Below, in pieces: positions 9,028-17,743 of a stretch of 64,000 nt of DNA (position 1 is the first letter of the stretch; every line of letters begins with the position of its first letter). The stretch comes from Holophagae bacterium (GTDB lineage: Bacteria; Acidobacteriota; Holophagae; Acanthopleuribacterales; Acanthopleuribacteraceae), in NCBI GenBank assembly GCA_030429565.1, contig JAUIFE010000005.1:248001-312000 (forward strand), given 5' to 3'. The position numbers were made by a program, and so were the translations under genes. A model generated the notes under the pieces. The model was not told where the DNA came from and did no database searches. It saw nothing but the letters and a program-made list of their open reading frames with translations.

Positions 9028-9461
9028 GTTTTGTCAGAACGAGTCTTGGCCTTATCTATTTGGGTCTATTTGTGGTCTTTATCTTGTGGTTTTTTGATAT
9101 TCCAGTGAAATCGCATGATGGATTTATGGGTGTTTATGGTGCAGTAGCGAGTAATATAGTTCTTGTAATTGTGTTGTTCTTTCTGATGATGGGCTTCTTT
9201 TTGAAGAAACGTTGGGTGGTAAGTTTATATTGGGCATGTTGCCTTCCATGGAACGTTCTTCTTGGATCGATAGTGTTTGATTCGCCGGATATTTTTTCTT
9301 CATTTCGCACGCCGGTTCAAGCTATTGAATGTATCGTTCTCTTATTTGGGCCGACCCTGGTAGGGGTTTACCTTTGGCGTCATCTTGATCATTTTGATAC
9401 AGGCTTTATGCCTCGTTTCTTGTTATCTGACAAGAAAAAGTCCGCAGTTAATACAAGGTAG
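9021..9461 (+). CDS. Four-helix membrane protein, probable immunity protein 1
   Basis: A 146-residue membrane protein with four hydrophobic segments. The start ATG lies inside the last codons of the toxin gene (ATGGTGA overlap). It opens VSFVRTSLGLIYLGLFVVFI and ends RHLDHFDTGFMPRFLL. Two further paralogues follow at 9760 and 10502, sharing the VRxSLGxIY start, a central KKRWVVSLYW-like helix and the [RH]xxDxFxxGxxP tail. Coupling to a periplasm-directed cell-wall enzyme suggests that it protects the producer. I recognise no named family. Codon use is AT-rich compared with housekeeping genes in the window. Confidence 0.7.
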   Translation: MVSFVRTSLGLIYLGLFVVFILWFFDIPVKSHDGFMGVYGAVASNIVLVIVLFFLMMGFFLKKRWVVSLYWACCLPWNVLLGSIVFDSPDIFSSFRTPVQAIECIVLLFGPTLVGVYLWRHLDHFDTGFMPRFLLSDKKKSAVNTR

Positions 9462-9585
9462 TGGGTGTTTAAGGTTCTCTTCTTTGTTTGTTGGCTGGGA
9501 TTTTCTATTAGGGGTTGTGTATCTTGTTGGGATGTTTTAGGGTGATAGGTGTTGTTCTTTTTGTTAAGATCAGTGAGGTTCAACG

Positions 9586-9766
9586 ACGTCTGTCGGTGGA
9601 TTCGTGAGTGAAAGATTTTGTCATAGAGGGGTCCTGCATGAATCAGAAGATTTCATTGAATTGTGTAGCGATAGAACGTCTTCTTTTTTACTCCTTTAGA
9701 AAACTGAACCGGCTAATTAGGATTAGTGTGCGTTACTCTTTGAAGCCAAGTGTGCTTAAATGGTAA
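9586..9766 (+). pseudogene. Frameshifted remnant of an L,D-transpeptidase-like toxin tip
   Basis: Between immunity genes 1 and 2 the DNA still encodes, in two frames, a decayed copy of the end of the toxin at 8263. In one frame RFCHRGVLHESEDFIELC lines up with FFIHGGMDPGTRGCIDLC: the active-site His and the second Cys (the LC) are kept, but the position of the catalytic Cys218 is occupied by another residue. After a frame change near 9685, RKLNRLIRISVRYS lines up with KFLNRPFKMKVSYP, and the last residue and stop (TGG TAA) overlap the next ATG exactly as in the intact pair. It is inactive as a gene. Alignment was by eye. Confidence 0.6.
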
Positions 9767-10206
9767 CCATTGTTAGGATTTCGCTTGGGGTTATATACTT
9801 TGTTCTTTTTTTATATATGATCCCTTGGTTCTTTAATATTCCTCTCAAGGGGGGTGAAGGGCTATTGAGTTCTGATGCTATATGGGTTGTTAATTTGATG
9901 ATAACTATTTCGCTTTTGGTGTTATCGGTTGGTTTTTTGGCTAACAAACGGTGGGCAGTGGTTTTATATTGGATTTACTGTGTGCCTTGGGTTTTGTTAT
10001 TTGCTGTGCCTTTGTTCAATGGAGAGTACTTGATTTTAAAGAGCTTTAGCCAGATTGCCGAAGTAATTGTGCTTATAGTTGGGCCGCCGGTTCTTGGTCT
10101 GTTCTTGTGGCGTCAGATTGATTTGTTTACACCAGGCCTTTTGCCTTTATCCTGGCGACGAAGTTTGGCAGAAAAATATAAAAATATAACTGAAAAAAAC
10201 TTTTAG
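9760..10206 (+). CDS. Membrane protein, probable immunity protein 2
   Basis: A 148-residue paralogue of the 9021 protein with four hydrophobic segments. It opens VTIVRISLGVIYFVLFLYMI and ends RQIDLFTPGLLPLSWRR. Its ATG overlaps the stop codon of the decayed toxin remnant (ATGGTAA), the same geometry as the intact toxin/immunity pair upstream. It was therefore probably the cognate immunity gene of a now-broken toxin. The ribosome binding site is weak, consistent with former translational coupling. Strongly AT-rich codon use. Confidence 0.7.
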   Translation: MVTIVRISLGVIYFVLFLYMIPWFFNIPLKGGEGLLSSDAIWVVNLMITISLLVLSVGFLANKRWAVVLYWIYCVPWVLLFAVPLFNGEYLILKSFSQIAEVIVLIVGPPVLGLFLWRQIDLFTPGLLPLSWRRSLAEKYKNITEKNF

Positions 10207-10226
10207 GATGAGTGACCTTGCTTGAA

Positions 10227-10386
10227 CCTAAAGTGTGCGATTCGGGTGGATGCAATCGCGCAAGATATTGGTGCGAAACGTGTTGGGAAAAGCGGAGGCG
10301 TACTGGTAAGTACGGCGAGAATTTTCACAGTTTGTTGTAGCCCAATAGGTTGTGCGAGGGCGCCGCCAAGAATCGCTCAATTTAGG
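10227..10386 (-). repeat. 160-bp palindromic intergenic repeat, copy 3
   Basis: Well-preserved copy in reverse orientation, placed between the second and third probable immunity genes. Ends are CCTAAAGTGTGCGATTCGGG and the complement of CCTAAATTGAGCGATTCTTG. Read in reverse it carries CAACCTATTGGGCTACAAC, CTCGCCGTACTTACCAGTAC and TTGCGCGATTGCATCCACCC, the same order as copies 4 and 6. Confidence 0.9.
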
Positions 10387-10501
10387 TTGAAACCTGAAGC
10401 GCTATTGTCTGTCGCCGTCGTTTGTTCTGGGTCTCTTTTAACAGGTAGATGAATGAACAAAGGCTGTTTCGTTGAGAAATTTTTTTTTAGGAGCCGATAA
10501 C

Positions 10502-10996
10502 GTGAATCTACCGCTTTTCAATCTACCGCTCCTCGAGCGGCGAGTTTTTACATTTGTTCGTGTACTTCTTGGCGTGATCTACTGTTTAGCTGGTGTGATG
10601 CTGGTCAAAATTTATTTTGAGACTCCTCTCTACAATAAAGACGGTGTGTTAAATGGGGTTTATACTGATGGGTTTTATATTATTCTAGTGAGCGCTTGTC
10701 TGTTTTTGTCGTATGGATTGTTGGCAAAGAAAGAGTGGGTCTTGACATTGTATTGGACCTGTTGTGGCTTTTGGGACCTACTTGTGGTTGTTGGGTTCTG
10801 CTTTTGGGTCGGGAATTTTAATGAGCGCCACGATCCGCTGGAGGCCTTCGTTTACATGGCTTTGTTTTTGGGACCCATTCTCATCGGACTTTTTCTCCTC
10901 CGCCACCGTGATCATTTCACACCAGGCTTTTTACCGCAGGCTTTAGCGCGTCGATCGGCGGATCAGGAACCCAGCCACCTTGATTCTCACAGGTGA
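10502..10996 (+). CDS. Membrane protein, probable immunity protein 3
   Basis: A 164-residue paralogue of the two preceding membrane proteins. I chose the GTG at 10502 because AGGAG lies nine bases upstream; an in-frame TTG at 10472 has no binding site. The body (VFTFVRVLLGVIYCLAGVML, KKEWVLTLYWTCCGFWDLL and RHRDHFTPGFLPQAL) matches the family, with a short extra N-terminus. A 160-bp repeat separates it from copy 2, and no toxin remnant is visible before it. It is probably an orphan immunity gene. Confidence 0.7.
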   Translation: MNLPLFNLPLLERRVFTFVRVLLGVIYCLAGVMLVKIYFETPLYNKDGVLNGVYTDGFYIILVSACLFLSYGLLAKKEWVLTLYWTCCGFWDLLVVVGFCFWVGNFNERHDPLEAFVYMALFLGPILIGLFLLRHRDHFTPGFLPQALARRSADQEPSHLDSHR

Positions 10997-12049
10997 AAAG
11001 TTCACGACCTGCGCTCTGCCCTTGCCGCGCTTTGACTATTTATTGTGTTTGACGCGCTAGCTGTTCATCAAAGACTGCTAGGACCGCCGGCGCCGAACCA
11101 TCAGGTGATCCCGTCCGTGGTTTGTTGTCGCGTGTTATCCCGGCAGATCCTGGCACGACGAAGGCGGCCCAGGCAGGCCGGGGCCAAATACCGACCGCGA
11201 CCTGGACGGCAAGCCATGGGATCGTTGTCGGGTACTGTTTGCGATTGCGTCAGGCGCGTTTGCGTGAGCACGGCGAAACCCTAAAAAGCTTGGCATGGGG
11301 ATCACCTTCGTCTGGGGGTGACAACCTTACGTTCACGCGATTTGGATGCAAAACGCCAAGCGCATTGATGGCGCAGGCGGGTGCGACGGCTCGGTTGTGG
11401 TCGGTGGGTTGAAGGGTTTGGGCGGCCTGCGCGGGTGCCCGCCGGCTCGTGTGTTGCCTTTCGCAACGGGGATTTGGTGGCACCTGTGGCGTTCTTTCCT
11501 AATGGAAGTCGGTTTTAAAGCTATGGAAAGCAGGGGTTTAGCTGTCGGATTTGGATTTCGCAAAAAATGTCAAGAGTGGCCCAAACGGCAAACCTATAAT
11601 GCAGACATCAACAGCAAGTTGGCTTCATCGAGAAACGTCGCCCCCAACATTTCACGAAACAGAAGCAAACAAGTCGTTGTGTGGTTCAAAAACCTTCGTT
11701 TTTGTGCTTTGCCCAAACCAAATCAAAACTTGTCCCATAAGACATCCGAGCTTCCTTTCCTCCAGTCGTTCCTTCTCCGAGTGAATCTGGATAGTGCTGG
11801 ATAAATGGGGCTTAGCGGCCCCTTTTCACCAGCGTGGCGATTTGGTTACCGTTTCCCTTATCTTATAAAGTCCTGTTCCTTTCATATCATAAAGTCGTTG
11901 CGTTGTCGGCGTTCCAAGTACGGTGTGTTTCTCGCCCCCGACAGTACTTGGAACGCCGTCACCCAGCCGCGCGCTGTCTTGTTATGACGGTATCGTTGTG
12001 GCTGCTTAGCGATATTCTGTTCATTACTTCATTTCAAGGAGAAAGTGTC
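10997..12049. other. Intergenic region before exported VOC gene
   Basis: About 1 kb. The first half is GC-rich with no protein-like frame. From about 11500 it becomes AT-richer, with a TATAAT box near 11597. A strong hairpin at 11907-11958 is listed separately. A 152-codon plus-strand frame (11346-11804) lacks a binding site and has no protein-like composition, so it is not called. Confidence 0.4.
11907..11958. promoter_or_regulatory. Perfect 15-bp inverted repeat upstream of exported VOC gene
   Basis: CGGCGTTCCAAGTAC (11907-11921) and GTACTTGGAACGCCG (11944-11958) are perfect complements separated by 22 bases. The element lies about 90 bases before the VOC start. It could be a stem-loop in the leader RNA, an operator for a dimeric regulator, or the terminator of an unseen upstream transcript; no T-tract follows. 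Confidence 0.6.
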
Positions 12050-12562
12050 ATGAAAGCACTGATTAGCTTGGCCTTGTTACTTGTTTGCTCGCTGACCTCA
12101 TTTAGTATGGATCAGCCGTTGCAAACCATGACCTACGGTGTGATTTCCGAAAAAATCGAAATGTCTCGTGACTTTTACGCCAAACATTTTGGCTTTAAAG
12201 TGGTCTTTCAAAATGAGTGGTACATCCACATGGTTTCGGATACTGATGCACGCTTTCAGATTGCATTTATGAAACCAAACCACCCCACGCAACCGCCCGT
12301 TTTTCAACCCAGCTTCGGCGGTAAGGGCTTGTTCATTACATTGGAAGTAAAAGACGTGAAGGCTTTGTATGAAAAAATCAAAGCGGCCGGCGTTTCGATT
12401 AGCTACGACTTGGCTGACGAAGCCTGGGGCGAGCGTCACTTCGCCATCGTGGACCCTAACGGGGTGGCGCTTAATATTTCCCAGCGTTTGGAAACCGTTA
12501 GCGAGAGCTACAAAGACGGTTTTGTGAAGCCGGAAGAAAAGAAATCCATGCCGCAAGACTAA
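12050..12562 (+). CDS. Exported VOC/glyoxalase-superfamily protein
   Basis: A 170-residue protein starting at the ATG at 12050, with AAGGAGAAA seven bases upstream. Residues 1-20 form a signal peptide (MKALISLALLLVCSLTSFS), unusual for this mainly cytoplasmic superfamily. The VOC module follows: KIEMSRDFYAKHFGFKVVF, then ARFQIAFMKPNHPTQPPVFQ, ALYEKIKAAGVSISYDLAD and EAWGERHFAIVDPNGVALNI. It is a close paralogue of the cytoplasmic protein at 545-973. A periplasmic binding or resistance role is possible; no substrate is evident. Confidence 0.85.
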   Translation: MKALISLALLLVCSLTSFSMDQPLQTMTYGVISEKIEMSRDFYAKHFGFKVVFQNEWYIHMVSDTDARFQIAFMKPNHPTQPPVFQPSFGGKGLFITLEVKDVKALYEKIKAAGVSISYDLADEAWGERHFAIVDPNGVALNISQRLETVSESYKDGFVKPEEKKSMPQD

Positions 12563-13273
12563 AGCAACCGCGCGCATTTCGATCCCTTGACTTTCGTTAC
12601 CGGTGGCGGCGTTGTGCCCGCCTCAACCAACCCCCCCATGGTCATCGCGAACTGGTTTGTGGTGACTGGGGGCGGGTGTGGGCCGCCGTCGGTAACGACC
12701 CTTCGGCCCTTAAGTGAAACCCTATGAAGCGAGCGCTTCGACAGCCTGATGTGTTAGGTGATAAAGCTCGGTTCCCCCACGAAGCTGGAACCTATAAGGT
12801 TCGCAGGCGTGCCGACAAATTACCAAGAAAAGGGTTGTTGATGTGCCCCCCAAGCGCAATGACGGTTGCCGCCGTTTCCCTATAAAAGCGGTGCGCGGTC
12901 AGGTTCGTTTCATGATGCATCCCCACGGCTTATAGTAACAGCTTGGCATAACAAGTTGGGCCGAGTAAGTGCCGCCGCCGCTTGAAATGCGGGTTGGTGG
13001 TGCAGCAAACATATCCTTATACACCACCAAAGGTAACTATGCACTCGCAGAAAAGGGCACCGTTTGTTCGAAAAGCCTGTTCTCGTGTTGGTTTGCTTCA
13101 AAGTATTGCGCCATGTGGTTATCACATGAACGGAAGGTTTGAAGTAGGGTCGTTTTATCATACTATTCATAATTACCGACGTATTTTATAGCCATTATCA
13201 ACACAGACATACGGTTAACTTTGCAGCAAACGGTTGCCCCGCGAGTCAATCATATTGGACGAAGGATGTTGTC
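12563..13273. other. Intergenic region before dihaem propeller gene
   Basis: About 700 bases. The first part holds a large inverted repeat (12594-12698, listed separately), followed by unremarkable DNA and the promoter region of the next operon. Short open frames here lack binding sites. Confidence 0.45.
12594..12698. repeat. 105-bp inverted repeat after VOC gene
   Basis: TCGTTACCG-gt-GGCGGC at the left end pairs with GCCGCC-gt-CGGTAACGA at the right end, giving two perfect blocks around a two-base mismatch. The loop of about 70 bases contains further partial pairing (CCCGCC/GGCGGG). It resembles a large intergenic hairpin rather than a simple terminator and is not the same as the 160-bp family. 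Confidence 0.6.
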
Positions 13274-16036
13274 GTGAACCATAAGTACACCACCCTTGTT
13301 TTGTTCCTTGCGACCTTGGCACTGTCGGCCGCGCCCCTTGTGGCCGACGGTGGGCTTGGCCTCGTGAACTGGGAAAGCCCTCACGTTCACCCGTTGGATC
13401 GGACGCCCGACGGTCGTTTGTTGGTGGCGGTTAATACCGCCGACAACCGTTTAGAAGTATTTCAACTGCCGGACATGCGCGCGCTCGGATCGATCCCGGT
13501 CGGGCTCGATCCGGTTTCCGTGCGTGTCCGCAACAACAAAGAGGCCTGGGTCGTTAACCACATTTCCGACTCGGTCACCATTGTCGACTTGCAGCGCATG
13601 ATGGTGATAGAAACCCTGCAAACCGATGATGAACCCGCCGACGTGGTTTTTGCCGGTCACCCGGAAAAGGCCTATGTCAGTTGTTCCCAGAGCAACACGA
13701 TTCTGGTTTTCCGTGCCAATAAATTAGACCAAGAACCGTTGCGCATTCCCATTAAGGGCGAGGAGCCGCGTGCCTTGGCCGTCAGTCCCGACGGCAAAAC
13801 GGTCTACGCCGCCGTGTTTGAGTCCGGCAACGGTTCCACCCTGGTTTCGGGTGGCTTTTTGGGTTTGTTCGGTGTGCCTCCGTTTCCTCAGGGCGCCAAC
13901 GATCCCGAAAACCCCAACGGTGGGATGAACCCGTACCCCAACAATGGCGATCAGTTCGAACCCGCGATTAACCCCGAATTACCGCCGCCGCCGCCCGTCG
14001 GCATTATTGTCAAAAAAGACGAAGACGGTAACTGGCGCGACGATAACGGCAAAGATTGGACCGATTACGTCAGTGGTGCCAATGCCGAAAAAAGCGGTCG
14101 AATTCCCGGTTGGGACGTGCTCGACCACGATTTGGTCATGCTCGACACCCGTTACAACACGGTTGAATACGTCGACCGCTTGATGAACATCAACATGGCG
14201 CTGGCGGTGAACCCCGCCAACGGCAAAGTCAGCATTGTCGGCACCGACGCCCGTAACGAAGTGCGTTACGAGCCCGTGCTCAACGGCGTGTTCTTACGCG
14301 TTAACATGGCGACGGTCGACCCCAAAGCGGGCCGCGCCGACATTCAGGATCTCAACCCCCACCTGGACTACACCACGACCTCGGTAGCGGTTGACCAGCG
14401 CATGCAGTCGATTGGCGATCCGCGTGCCGTGGTTTGGGACAAAAAAGGTGAAAACGCCTACGTTGCGGGCATGGGCTCCAACAACGTGGTCGTCATGCGC
14501 GAAGAAGGCGGCCGTGATCATTGTGAAGATGTGATCGCCGTTGGCGAAGGCCCAACCGGCCTGGTGCTCGACCGTACCAAGCCACGCCTCTACGTGCTCA
14601 ACCGTTTCGACGCCAGCATCTCGGTGGTCGATACCTTGTCCCGTGAAGAAATCAACCGCGTCGGTTTCTTCGATCCCACCCCGATGGCCATCAAAGTGGG
14701 CCGCAAACACCTTTACAACACCTTCAAAAACTCCGGTTTGGGTATTGCTTCCTGCGGTTCCTGTCACGTCGACGGTCGTGCCGACGGCTTGGCCTGGGAC
14801 TTGGGCGATCCGTCCGGCGCCATGGAAACGGTGGAGCACCAAAACCTTGGCTTCGGTCACCCGGTTCTGTCGCAATTGTTCGCCGATCACCACCCCATGA
14901 AAGGGCCGATGGTCACGCAAACACTGCAGGACATCATTGGCAAAGAGCCGCTGCACTGGCGTGGCGATAAGGACAGCCTCGCTGATTTCAACGGTGCCTT
15001 CGAAAACCTGCAGGGTGGGTCCAAAATCAGCGACGAGGAAATGGCGCAATTCTCGGACTTCCTGTCGACGCTGCACTTTCCACCCAACCCATATCGCGGC
15101 ATCGACAACAGCTTGCCGACCAATTTGCCTTTGACCGGTCAGTTGACGACGCGTCGCTTGGGTGAACCCGGTGTACAACTGCCTAACGGCAACGCCAAAC
15201 GCGGCTTGGAACTGTTCCAGGCGCCCAACCGCTTGGCGGTATTTGGTTTGTCTTGCAACAACTGTCACTCGCTGCCGACCGGTTTGGCGACGCCTAAGGT
15301 CTTCGACGGCCAAGAGTACGTGGCCTTCACCGGTGACGATGACGGCTTCGGCCACCATGGCTTGGTCTCCGGCGATGGTCAGTCCAACGTCACCATCAAG
15401 GTGCCGCAGTTGCGCAACCTGTACGAGAAAGTCGGCATGGAATTCCACGCCACCGAAAACACGCGCGGTTTTGGCTTCAGCCATGACGGTGCGGTGTGGT
15501 CGATGGCGCAGATCCTTAGCTCCGACCTGTTTTTGTTCACCAGCATTCAGGATAAAGCCGACGTCATCGCGTTTTTGATGAGTTTTTCGGGCTCCGATTT
15601 GCCGTCTTCAAGCGGTATCGGGCTTGATGCGCCACCGGGATCACTGAGCCAGGACACCCACGCCGGTGTTGGCAAGCAGGTGACCATCCACTCGGCCAAA
15701 CCCACGGGTAAAGACGACGCCTATCTGGCGTTGATGATGAGCGAAGCGAAAAAAGGTCGTGTTGGTCTGGTGGCACGCACGCCTGAACGCGGCTTCGTGT
15801 ACCGCAATGGGCAGTTCTACGGCGACCAACATGGTTCCGCTGTCAACGTCAACTACCTGCTGGGCCTGGCCAAGCAGGACTTTCCCGTGACCTTCACGGT
15901 GGTGCCCAAAGGCACCGAGGTTCGCATTGGTCTCGACCGTGATGCGGACGGTGTTTACGACGGTGACGACCACAACAACAAGGTCGCCGACAATAAAAAA
16001 TTCAATGTCTCCGCGGAGGTAAGTCATGAAAACTAA
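13274..16036 (+). CDS. Exported YVTN beta-propeller / dihaem cytochrome c protein
   Basis: A 920-residue protein starting with GTG at 13274 (GAAGGA upstream) and a signal peptide ending near residue 24 (ALSAAPLVADG). Residues 30-470 form a YVTN-type seven-bladed propeller with repeats such as DNRLEVFQLPDM, DSVTIVDLQ and ASISVVDTLSREEI. Two haem-c attachment sites follow, SCGSCH (about 493-498) and SCNNCH (about 660-665), in a cytochrome-c-peroxidase/MauG-like region. It is therefore a periplasmic electron-transfer or oxidase protein. A Pro/Asn-rich insert lies at 205-245. The next gene overlaps its last 11 bases, which suggests joint expression. Substrate unknown. Confidence 0.85.
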   Translation: MNHKYTTLVLFLATLALSAAPLVADGGLGLVNWESPHVHPLDRTPDGRLLVAVNTADNRLEVFQLPDMRALGSIPVGLDPVSVRVRNNKEAWVVNHISDSVTIVDLQRMMVIETLQTDDEPADVVFAGHPEKAYVSCSQSNTILVFRANKLDQEPLRIPIKGEEPRALAVSPDGKTVYAAVFESGNGSTLVSGGFLGLFGVPPFPQGANDPENPNGGMNPYPNNGDQFEPAINPELPPPPPVGIIVKKDEDGNWRDDNGKDWTDYVSGANAEKSGRIPGWDVLDHDLVMLDTRYNTVEYVDRLMNINMALAVNPANGKVSIVGTDARNEVRYEPVLNGVFLRVNMATVDPKAGRADIQDLNPHLDYTTTSVAVDQRMQSIGDPRAVVWDKKGENAYVAGMGSNNVVVMREEGGRDHCEDVIAVGEGPTGLVLDRTKPRLYVLNRFDASISVVDTLSREEINRVGFFDPTPMAIKVGRKHLYNTFKNSGLGIASCGSCHVDGRADGLAWDLGDPSGAMETVEHQNLGFGHPVLSQLFADHHPMKGPMVTQTLQDIIGKEPLHWRGDKDSLADFNGAFENLQGGSKISDEEMAQFSDFLSTLHFPPNPYRGIDNSLPTNLPLTGQLTTRRLGEPGVQLPNGNAKRGLELFQAPNRLAVFGLSCNNCHSLPTGLATPKVFDGQEYVAFTGDDDGFGHHGLVSGDGQSNVTIKVPQLRNLYEKVGMEFHATENTRGFGFSHDGAVWSMAQILSSDLFLFTSIQDKADVIAFLMSFSGSDLPSSSGIGLDAPPGSLSQDTHAGVGKQVTIHSAKPTGKDDAYLALMMSEAKKGRVGLVARTPERGFVYRNGQFYGDQHGSAVNVNYLLGLAKQDFPVTFTVVPKGTEVRIGLDRDADGVYDGDDHNNKVADNKKFNVSAEVSHEN

Positions 16037-16871
16037 GTTAGCACTGCTGGTTTTTTGTTGCGGCGCCCTGTTGGTTGCCGGTGATGAGGTTGCCAAACGC
16101 GCAACCAAAGTAATCGATGCAACGGTTGTTACCGGTGTGAATCGCGCCTTTGGCGAACCGATTTGGGATTTAGGCGAAGGTTTTGGGACGCTTGGTTTCG
16201 AAACGCTGGCTGTTTACAACGCGGACGGCGTCGATCCCTTGCCGCTGACGAGTAAAACCCACTGTGACAACATGTTGGCGACCTACGTCGATCCCGTTTT
16301 CTTATCGCTGTTCGGCGTGGAAGAGGACGCGGTGCCCGCCTCCGAACTGAACCGCCCCTTGCGTGCCGTCGGTGTGACCGTCGATCCCGCCGGCGCGGTA
16401 CAAGTGCCCCTGCCCGCGATTGAGGAAGCCGGCATGTTGGACTACAGCCGTGCTGCATCCAACGGCCCGATTACCATCAAGAAATGGCAAGAAGCGAGTG
16501 GCATGGCGACCCTGCGTTGCACCGACGACGGTTCGAGTGTCGATATCAAACTCAAGAACCTTGTTCCCAACGGTTTGTACACCGTGAGTGCGGTTTTCAT
16601 GAGTGCACAGGGTCCAGTGGCGATTCCCCTGGGCGGCGTGCCCAACGCGGTCGTCACCGATCAACGCGGCGATGCGCGTTATACCCGTGACCTCAACTTC
16701 TGTTTTGACGACGAAAACAACGCGGGTCGCATGTTGATCATCGACGTGACCTACCACTCCAACCACAGCCTGTACGGTACCCAAACCAACTTGCCCTTCG
16801 CGGGTACCTTCGCGGGCACCATCAACCACATTCATCTGAGCTTTTTGGTCAACGGGACCGAGCTCGAATAA
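16026..16871 (+). CDS. Exported protein of unknown function, coupled to dihaem propeller
   Basis: A 281-residue protein whose ATG lies inside the end of the cytochrome gene (11-base overlap). Residues 1-19 are a signal peptide (LALLVFCCGALLVAGD). The mature part is beta-rich, with segments such as ATLRCTDDGSSVDIKLKNLV and PNGLYTVSAVFMSAQG that resemble an Ig-like or CHRD-like sandwich, and FAGTIN.HIHLSFLVNGTE at the C-terminus. I recognise no family with certainty. The overlap suggests a periplasmic partner of the dihaem propeller protein. Confidence 0.75.
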   Translation: MKTKLALLVFCCGALLVAGDEVAKRATKVIDATVVTGVNRAFGEPIWDLGEGFGTLGFETLAVYNADGVDPLPLTSKTHCDNMLATYVDPVFLSLFGVEEDAVPASELNRPLRAVGVTVDPAGAVQVPLPAIEEAGMLDYSRAASNGPITIKKWQEASGMATLRCTDDGSSVDIKLKNLVPNGLYTVSAVFMSAQGPVAIPLGGVPNAVVTDQRGDARYTRDLNFCFDDENNAGRMLIIDVTYHSNHSLYGTQTNLPFAGTFAGTINHIHLSFLVNGTELE

Positions 16872-17046
16872 CCCGAATCGCCGACCGGCCGGCGCTGCTT
16901 GGCGTGGCGTGGTCGGCGTGCCGGTACCCTGTGTTTCTGAAATCGGTTTGTGCGTGCGTACCCACCGAACCCGTCCAATTCGAGGAGGGGAGCGGGCGGT
17001 GCCGGCCGGGTACGCCGCGCAAATCATCCACGAAGAAAGGTGAGCC

Positions 17047-17685
17047 ATGAAGACGTTAATCATCCACTACCTGCCCTCGGCCGAAAACTCGCGCACGCGC
17101 CGATTGTTACAGGCCTTTCGCGCCAACATTCAAGGCGTGGTCCGCGAACTTGACTTATTGGAAAACCAACCGCAGTTCACCACACCCGCCGTAAAAAACG
17201 CGTTGTTTAAACGCAGTTACACGGGGCAAGCGCTGAACGAGAGCGAACAGGTGTTGGTTGCGCAGAACGACTTTTTTGTGTCGGAGCTACGCGCCGCCGA
17301 CGTGGTCGTGTTTGTTTATCCCATGCACAACTATGGTTTGCCCGCCATCGTCAAAGCGTTTTTTGACGCGGTTATCATTAAAGACGAAACCTTTGCTTTT
17401 GAAGACTTTACCTATCGTGGCTTGTTGACCGGCCGGCGTGCTCTGGCCCTGATTACCAGCGGCGGTATTTACGAGGGTCCAGAGGGCTTCAGCGACATGG
17501 ATTGCTGTTTCAAGCTGCATAAGATCCTGTGTAACTTCGTTGGTTTTGACGAGTCCGACGTGATTTCCGTGCAAGGCACGGATATGCTGCCACCGGACCA
17601 ACTCGAGTCGCGTTTTGCCGAGGCCGAACGGGCTATCGAAGATTATTGCGCCGCCTTGGCGCCCGCCACCCTTGTGGCAACCTAG
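17047..17685 (+). CDS. Flavodoxin-fold FMN-dependent NAD(P)H oxidoreductase (AzoR/MdaB-like)
   Basis: A 212-residue cytoplasmic protein, ATG at 17047 with AAAGGTGA upstream. The N-terminus KTLIIHYLPSAENSRTRRLL is the FMN phosphate-binding region of the flavodoxin-2 family. FVYPMHNYGLPAIVKAFFDA (about residues 95-114) is the family motif that packs on the isoalloxazine ring, and ALALITSGGIYEG follows. Members are NADH-azoreductases or quinone reductases acting as dimers with FMN. Length is normal. Quinone or nitro/azo substrates are possible; none can be singled out. Confidence 0.88.
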   Translation: MKTLIIHYLPSAENSRTRRLLQAFRANIQGVVRELDLLENQPQFTTPAVKNALFKRSYTGQALNESEQVLVAQNDFFVSELRAADVVVFVYPMHNYGLPAIVKAFFDAVIIKDETFAFEDFTYRGLLTGRRALALITSGGIYEGPEGFSDMDCCFKLHKILCNFVGFDESDVISVQGTDMLPPDQLESRFAEAERAIEDYCAALAPATLVAT

Positions 17686-17743
17686 TCAACCAACCGCGCG
17701 CCTTGGGCGCCAACCCAATGGCGCGCTGACGTGAGGAGGAACC

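Noticed and set aside
11346..11804. 152-codon frame upstream of the exported VOC gene
   Set aside because: No binding site; composition changes midway and lacks any domain-like pattern.
13451..15484. Long antisense frames inside the dihaem propeller gene
   Set aside because: They follow from strong third-position GC of the real gene and have no start signals.
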